NCBI GenBank assembly: GCA_937911235.1
Contig: CALDPN010000067.1
Coordinates: forward strand, 1-9,608
Length of the DNA: 9,608 nt
Direction of reading: 5' to 3'
Source: an uncultured Bacteroidales bacterium
Lineage (GTDB): Bacteria > Bacteroidota > Bacteroidia > Bacteroidales > Paludibacteraceae
Positions within the stretch are counted from its first letter, which is position 1, and every line of letters begins with the position of its first letter. The notes under the pieces were generated by a model. The model had not been told where the DNA came from. It saw only the letters and a list, made by a program, of their open reading frames with translations, and searched no databases. The translations under genes were made by a program, and so were the position numbers. Below, in pieces: positions 6,584-9,608 of this stretch.

Positions 6584-7333
6584 TTATGGCATTACAGGAC
6601 GTATTGTTTGACCAAAATAACGAGTACTACTACTTAAATTATGACCATCTTCGTTGAATGCAAATTGTTTTGCTTTGGTAGAATCATTTATATCTAATGT
6701 AGATGTCCAATAATATCCAAAAGAACTTGCATCCTTTTCAACATCATAATAATAGCCAGCAGCAGGTATGAATATAGAATTGCCATTTTTCTTTGAAACA
6801 AACTCTAAACCATACACTCCATTGCTACTTGTCCAGGTAATAGAACAATTATTTATCAACTCATTAAACTCGTATTCTGTAGGTATTCTCCACCTATCTT
6901 CACATATTACACGTGCCGCATCATCTTCTGGTTCTAGTTGTGTTTTGTTATCTACATTACCCAGAAAACTATTAGTGCAATATTTAAGAATCATACCAGA
7001 AACACTAGCTGCCCATTGATAATTGTTGAGTTGGTAATAATCTTTAGTTTCTATCTCTCCCCAGGCAAAATAATCACCATATTCTTCAGGTGCATTTGCA
7101 CCCACATTACATACAGCCCATCTCACAGATAGCCCCATTTCCACATACTCTGTGATTTCATTAGCAGGTTCTACGGGATTGCCGCTGGGAGCTGTAAAAG
7201 CAATACTATCAACATTAGAAGCAACGAAAGAAGTAACTTCTCCATTATTTTCATAAACATACAATTTCAATTGAGCATTAACTAAATGAGCAATACAAAG
7301 TACTACAACAATAAAAAGAGTAAACTTTTTCAT
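6584..7333 (-). CDS. secreted FISUMP-domain protein
   Basis: A 249-residue exported protein. Residues 1-20 (MKKFTLFIVVVLCIAHLVNA) are a clear signal peptide with cleavage before Gln21. Residues 21-47 (KLYVYENNGEVTSF…VDSIAF) form a short beta segment common at the start of Bacteroidales secreted proteins. Residues about 62-249 match the Fibrobacter succinogenes major paralogous (FISUMP) domain pattern: YVEMGLSVRWAVCNVGA, EEYGDYFAWGE, a middle RWRIPTEYEFNEL, GYYWTST and the closing GQTIRPV. No lipobox and no T9SS sorting tail are present. The role is unknown; such proteins are abundant and often surface-exposed in Bacteroidota. It starts 4 bases after the stop of the T9SS-tail gene, so the pair are cotranscribed. 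Both share the same type of N-terminal segment (xTxxLxxxxVxxIxx), hinting at common ancestry. Confidence 0.8.
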   Translation of the reverse strand: MKKFTLFIVVVLCIAHLVNAQLKLYVYENNGEVTSFVASNVDSIAFTAPSGNPVEPANEITEYVEMGLSVRWAVCNVGANAPEEYGDYFAWGEIETKDYYQLNNYQWAASVSGMILKYCTNSFLGNVDNKTQLEPEDDAARVICEDRWRIPTEYEFNELINNCSITWTSSNGVYGLEFVSKKNGNSIFIPAAGYYYDVEKDASSFGYYWTSTLDINDSTKAKQFAFNEDGHNLSSSTRYFGQTIRPVMP

Positions 7334-7337
7334 AGTA

Positions 7338-7805
7338 TTATTGCTTAATAAATTTCACATAATAATCGTTGATTCCTAAAATGTACATTCCTTTTGGTAG
7401 AAATGCAACTTCTATTTCATTGCCATACTCACCTAGAATACAATTTCCGTTTAGATCATATATAATTAGATGTGTATCATCTTCATCTACTCCACTTACA
7501 TATAGAGCATCTGACACAGGATTTGGGTAGACATATACATTTGACACCTCTACTCCACATATCTTCGTGGAGACGGAGGCAAATATTATTTTCTGGTATG
7601 CACCTTCTTCGTTACCATTCTTATTCACCACAGACATTGCACCGTCGGTATCATTTGCAGATACATTAATACGTTGCACTTGAGAAAGAAGATAAGTTGT
7701 TGGATCTCCATCTGCAGAGATGGCTACTAATCCGTTAACTTCACTAGCGTCGAGGCTGCTTGACAACATCCAAGCTAACACCCCAAAAACAGTTCTAACA
7801 TTCAT
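7338..7805 (-). CDS. short secreted protein with type IX secretion C-terminal sorting domain
   Basis: A 155-residue protein. Residues 1-20 look like a signal peptide (Arg4, then VFGVLAWMLSSSLDA). Residues about 27-50 (LVAISADGDPTTYLLSQVQRINVS) resemble the small N-terminal beta segment found in many Bacteroidales secreted proteins. Residues about 88-155 are a type A T9SS sorting domain (TIGR04183-like): VYVYPNPVSDALYV (90-103), LIIYDLNG (113-120), LPKGMYILGI (136-145) and a KFIK end. So it should cross the outer membrane by T9SS and be cut by the PorU sortase. There is almost no passenger domain, about 60 residues, which is unusual because most T9SS cargo is large. The ATG at 7805 is the first in frame after an upstream stop. 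It is the first gene after the consensus promoter at 7913-7943. Confidence 0.82.
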   Translation of the reverse strand: MNVRTVFGVLAWMLSSSLDASEVNGLVAISADGDPTTYLLSQVQRINVSANDTDGAMSVVNKNGNEEGAYQKIIFASVSTKICGVEVSNVYVYPNPVSDALYVSGVDEDDTHLIIYDLNGNCILGEYGNEIEVAFLPKGMYILGINDYYVKFIKQ

Positions 7806-7866
7806 AATGACATTAGATTAAATTTTTTGTAATTCATTTAAATAATAAAATTTTTAAAAGGGTTTA

Positions 7867-7907
7867 TAAAATAAAAAAATCAACTTCTCCTTGAGAGAAA
7901 TTGATTT
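7867..7907 (-). promoter_or_regulatory. 5' stem-loop plus U-tract in the leader of the minus-strand operon
   Basis: On the minus-strand RNA, bases 7907-7895 pair with 7889-7877 in a 13-bp stem with one G·U pair and a five-base loop, followed at once by TTTTTTATTTT. On the plus strand the G·U becomes a C·A mismatch, so the fold favours minus-strand RNA. Given the promoter at 7913-7943, transcripts should start within a few bases of the stem's first base. The shape is that of an intrinsic terminator or attenuator, about 70 bases before the ATG at 7805; an mRNA-stabilising 5' hairpin is the alternative. Confidence 0.5.
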
Positions 7908-7912
7908 CGTAG

Positions 7913-7943
7913 CAAATATATATTGAAAAAAAAATTTTGCAAA
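7913..7943 (-). promoter_or_regulatory. Bacteroidota-type promoter of the T9SS/FISUMP/Wzm-Wzt operon
   Basis: Read on the minus strand, TTTG (7943-7940) and TATATTTG (7920-7913) match the -33 and -7 consensus exactly with a 19-base spacer. The predicted start is near 7906-7909. The spacer contains a run of nine A on the plus strand (7926-7934), that is nine T on the promoter strand, so slippage could change spacing. Confidence 0.7.
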
Positions 7944-7963
7944 CGTTTTTTGAAAAATTTTTG

Positions 7964-8011
7964 GCCCTTAGTGAAAAATAGCTCAGAAATACCTAAAAAA
8001 GGGCTTTTTTT
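7964..8011 (+). terminator. plus-strand terminator-like hairpin with no obvious upstream gene
   Basis: GCCCTT (7964-7969) pairs with AAGGGC (7999-8004), followed immediately by seven T (8005-8011). The loop is 29 bases. On the plus strand this looks like a weak intrinsic terminator, but the gene to the left is on the other strand and I found no plus-strand promoter before it. It may block stray or antisense transcription. Confidence 0.3.
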
Positions 8012-8218
8012 GATATAAAATTGAAACCAAATGTTACAAAAATTTTACAAACCGTTTTTCGGTAACGTTTTAAGGTGGGCAGATTGTTAGTATTTGTTAT
8101 ACCTTGATTATAAAATAAAGTTAGAAAGTATAAATAATGTTGCTAAAAAAAACAACGTGAAGCACTAACACCTATTTTTACTCGACATTTTATTACTAAC
8201 ATTTTAAATTTTACAATT

Positions 8219-8725
8219 ATGAAAAGAATAAATTTTATTGCAATACTTTTAGGGGTATTCACCTCATGTTCTACTATGCAAAATGTCAACAACGAAACAG
8301 TAGAAACATTTGATTTAAACAAGTATGTAGGTAAATGGTACGAAATTGCACGTTTCGACCACTTCTTTGAATGCGGTATGGATCACAACCAAGCAGTTTA
8401 TACACTTGGTGATGATGGTATCGTGAGTGTAAAAAATTCTGGAATAAAGGATGGTAAACTAAAAGAAATAACTGGCATTGCAAAAACAACTGACAATCCA
8501 GCTCTTTTGCGCGTTTCATTCTTTAAACCTTTTTATTCAGATTACAGAGTATTGTATATTGATGCAGACTATCAATATGCATTAGTTGGCTGTGGTAGTT
8601 CAGATTATTTGTGGATTCTTTCCAGAACATCATGGCTAGGCGATGAAGCCAAAGAAATCTTACTCACCGAGGCAACTCATCGCGGCTACGACGTGAGCAA
8701 GTTCATCTGGGTGAACCAAGAATAA
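8219..8725 (+). CDS. blc: outer-membrane lipoprotein lipocalin (Blc family)
   Basis: A 168-residue lipoprotein. Residues 1-16 are a lipoprotein signal peptide ending VFTSC, with Cys17 as the lipidated residue. The mature part is a single lipocalin barrel: the first conserved motif is GKWYEIARFDHFFECG (38-53, with the family GxW at Gly38-Trp40), followed by LLRVSFFKPFYSDYRVL, YQYALVG, YLWILSRT and the closing SKFIWV. These match E. coli Blc almost segment by segment. Blc binds fatty acids and lysophospholipids and is thought to help maintain the envelope under stress. The residues after Cys17 (STMQNVNNE) lack the acidic surface-export signal known from Bacteroidota, so a periplasm-facing position is likely. 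The ATG at 8219 is the only start giving the signal peptide. It appears monocistronic, with hairpins following the stop. Confidence 0.93.
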   Translation: MKRINFIAILLGVFTSCSTMQNVNNETVETFDLNKYVGKWYEIARFDHFFECGMDHNQAVYTLGDDGIVSVKNSGIKDGKLKEITGIAKTTDNPALLRVSFFKPFYSDYRVLYIDADYQYALVGCGSSDYLWILSRTSWLGDEAKEILLTEATHRGYDVSKFIWVNQE

Positions 8726-8734
8726 ACTTAAAGT

Positions 8735-8755
8735 CCTCTGCTTGTAAGGCAGAGG
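8735..8755 (+). terminator. hairpin directly after blc
   Basis: CCTCTGC (8735-8741) pairs perfectly with GCAGAGG (8749-8755) over a seven-base loop, 9 bases after the blc stop. A T·G pair can extend it by one. The tail GTCGGTTAC is not T-rich, so termination on its own is uncertain; it stands only 12 bases before the next hairpin. Confidence 0.5.
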
Positions 8756-8763
8756 GTCGGTTA

Positions 8764-8851
8764 CAAAAATAGCTACTTCTTATATAAGAGGTAGCTATTG
8801 TCATTGAAATTTGAATGTATATTGTTTAAGAATGGGGATTTCTTAATTGCG
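8764..8851 (-). ncRNA. candidate small RNA with two hairpins
   Basis: A predicted minus-strand transcript of about 87 bases, from near 8851 to 8764, following the promoter at 8856-8887. Near its 5' end a perfect 7-bp stem (8846-8840 with 8832-8826) displays a loop reading AUCCCCA. An unpaired A/U-rich stretch follows. The 3' end is the hairpin 8799-8768 with five U. It has no convincing reading frame. Promoter, structured body and terminator in the right order support it, but it is a prediction only. Confidence 0.35.
8768..8799. repeat. near-perfect palindromic hairpin, copy 1 of a repeated element
   Basis: AATAGCTAC at 8768-8776 and GTAGCTATT at 8791-8799 frame an almost perfect 32-base palindrome whose only defect is a T/G pair (8777 with 8790). 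It lies 42 bases after the blc stop. On the minus strand it is followed by TTTTTG, a fair intrinsic terminator; on the plus strand the tail is TTGTCATTG. A related hairpin in opposite orientation is at 9003-9035. Confidence 0.7.
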
Positions 8852-8855
8852 TGGG

Positions 8856-8887
8856 CAAAGATAACGCATAATTCTCAAATATGCAAT
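8856..8887 (-). promoter_or_regulatory. candidate minus-strand promoter in the blc-epimerase spacer
   Basis: On the minus strand, TATCTTTG (8863-8856) is an exact -7 match. ATTG (8887-8884) is a three-of-four match to the -33 TTTG, with a 20-base spacer. No protein gene follows it on that strand; the candidate small RNA does. Confidence 0.4.
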
Positions 8888-9002
8888 ACCCTCACCTAAT
8901 TATTTGAAAACTAAACCATTATTTTATAGTGAATTATGTCTCAATACCTCCAAATACTCGTTATTACAAATATTCATTTCTATAAATTGGACCATTAAAC
9001 AC

Positions 9003-9035
9003 CAATAGCTACCTCATTCTTTGAAGTAGCTATTG
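9003..9035. repeat. palindromic hairpin, copy 2 of the repeated element
   Basis: CAATAGCTAC (9003-9012) pairs perfectly with GTAGCTATTG (9026-9035). After one C/A mismatch the inner TCA/TGA also pair. On the minus strand the mismatch becomes a G·T wobble. It lies 39 bases beyond the stop of the right-hand epimerase, as copy 1 lies 42 bases beyond the blc stop, and in the mirror orientation. A role as the epimerase terminator is likely, though the minus-strand tail (TGTTTAATGG) is only weakly T-rich. Confidence 0.65.
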
Positions 9036-9074
9036 ATAGAGAATATAAGATAGAATAAGATGGAGGTATGTTGA

Positions 9075-9608
9075 TTATAATTTTATTAGCTCTGCGATTA
9101 TACGCTCCGCTGCTTTGCCGTCCCAAAGTTCTGGGATGCCACCTTTTTTCCAGTTGCCAGAAAGAAGAGTGTTAAATGCAGGAGCAATATTATCAGGATT
9201 TGTGCCAATTAGTTCGTTTGTGCCAATTTCACAAGTTTCAGGGCGTTCGGTGTTGTCACGAAGGGTAATGCAAGGCACACCCATTACTGTAGTTTCTTCG
9301 GTAATACCACCACTGTCGGTAACCACTGCCAACGCACGTTTTACCATGTAGTTAAATTCCAAATATCCCATTGGAGACACAATATGCAGATTTGGAGCTT
9401 CAATGCCAAGTTCGGCAAACAGTTTAGCAGTACGAGGGTGAATTGGGAAAATAATTGGCAGACCTTTCGCATTTTCCACTATTTCAGTCATCAACGCTTT
9501 AAGGTGATTTGTTTCATCCACATTGGCAGGACGATGTAGAGTAAGCATTATATAACCCTTTTCTTGCAAGTTCAATTCATCGTAGATTACAGGTTTTACA
9601 AAACGGTC
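9075..9608 (-). CDS. wecB: UDP-N-acetylglucosamine 2-epimerase family protein, C-terminal part
   Basis: The minus-strand frame is open from the right edge to a TAA at 9077-9075, giving 177 residues. It reads DRFVKPVIYDELN at the edge, so it is the C-terminal half of a longer protein and not a gene starting at the in-frame TTG at 9575. It shows the second-half motifs of the WecB/MnaA fold: LTLHRPANVDE (active-site His), IIFPIHPRT, MGYLEFNYMVKRA and VVTDSGGITEETTVMGVPCITLRDNTERPET. It differs clearly from the left-hand epimerase: HRPAN replaces HRREN, so it belongs to another subgroup. That subgroup includes UDP-ManNAc-forming enzymes and epimerases of UDP-2,3-diacetamido-glucuronate (WbpI-like), and the substrate cannot be decided from this half. 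Upstream partners lie outside the window. Confidence 0.88.
   Translation of the reverse strand, partial: DRFVKPVIYDELNLQEKGYIMLTLHRPANVDETNHLKALMTEIVENAKGLPIIFPIHPRTAKLFAELGIEAPNLHIVSPMGYLEFNYMVKRALAVVTDSGGITEETTVMGVPCITLRDNTERPETCEIGTNELIGTNPDNIAPAFNTLLSGNWKKGGIPELWDGKAAERIIAELIKL

Larger units (their letters stand above)
7806..8218. other. divergent intergenic spacer, 413 bases
   Basis: AT-rich spacer between the minus-strand operon and the lipocalin gene. It holds the leader stem-loop, the minus-strand promoter and the plus-strand hairpin listed separately. It also holds a small ACCG/CGGT hairpin (8051-8054 with 8060-8063). For the lipocalin I could not find a TTTG/TAnnTTTG pair with correct spacing; near matches at 8088-8096 and 8135-8142 lack a -33 partner. 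No coding sequence is supported here. Confidence 0.6.
8726..9074. other. convergent intergenic spacer, 349 bases
   Basis: Spacer between blc (+) and the right-hand epimerase gene (-). It contains the blc hairpin, the two mirrored palindromes, and the candidate promoter and small RNA listed separately. The stretch 8888-9002 shows no reading frame, repeat or promoter that I can support. Confidence 0.6.

Noticed and set aside
1..9608. CRISPR arrays, tRNA or rRNA genes, insertion sequences, integrases
   Set aside because: I looked for regularly spaced repeats, cloverleaf-like segments and transposase or integrase motifs on both strands and saw none.

Overview
The window is from a low-GC, probably anaerobic member of the Bacteroidota, most likely order Bacteroidales. 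Supporting signs are the rplY-pth-hslR gene order, promoters that fit the Bacteroidota -33 TTTG / -7 TAnnTTTG consensus, the lack of strong Shine-Dalgarno sites, a type IX secretion (T9SS) C-terminal sorting domain, a FISUMP-type secreted protein and a desulfoferrodoxin-type superoxide reductase. I cannot name the species.

Layout. Positions 1-1348 (+) are a translation-related housekeeping block: the end of ribosomal protein L25/Ctc, peptidyl-tRNA hydrolase and an Hsp15-like S4 protein. Positions 1480-4397 (+) are a surface-polysaccharide operon with a consensus promoter: a UDP-GlcNAc 2-epimerase, a membrane O-acyltransferase split by a frameshift at a run of nine G, and a GT32-type glycosyltransferase whose start codon overlaps the acyltransferase stop. 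A long hairpin at 4422-4469 separates this operon from a convergent minus-strand run (7805 down to 4522): a short T9SS-sorted protein, a FISUMP protein, the Wzm/Wzt polysaccharide exporter pair and a desulfoferrodoxin. That run has its own consensus promoter at 7913-7943. Beyond a 413-base divergent spacer lies a Blc-type lipocalin lipoprotein (+). It converges on the end of a second 2-epimerase gene (-) that runs off the right edge. Their 349-base spacer holds two related hairpins in opposite orientation and a possible small RNA.

How the genes fit together. The epimerases make UDP-ManNAc-type precursors, the glycosyltransferase and acyltransferase build and decorate a glycan, and Wzm/Wzt would export a lipid-linked chain across the inner membrane. 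The secreted-protein genes share the exporter's apparent transcript, which is suggestive because T9SS cargo is anchored to a special LPS in relatives; this link is inference.

Most notable observations: (1) a perfect 11-bp hairpin followed by eight T, an intrinsic-terminator shape, inside the start of the pth coding sequence; (2) the G9 tract in the acyltransferase, which looks like a phase-variation switch caught in the OFF frame; (3) a 5' stem-loop plus U-tract starting almost exactly at the predicted start of the minus-strand operon transcript; (4) a two-hairpin small RNA candidate between the lipocalin and the second epimerase; (5) a superoxide reductase in which the usual iron-ligand glutamate is leucine.
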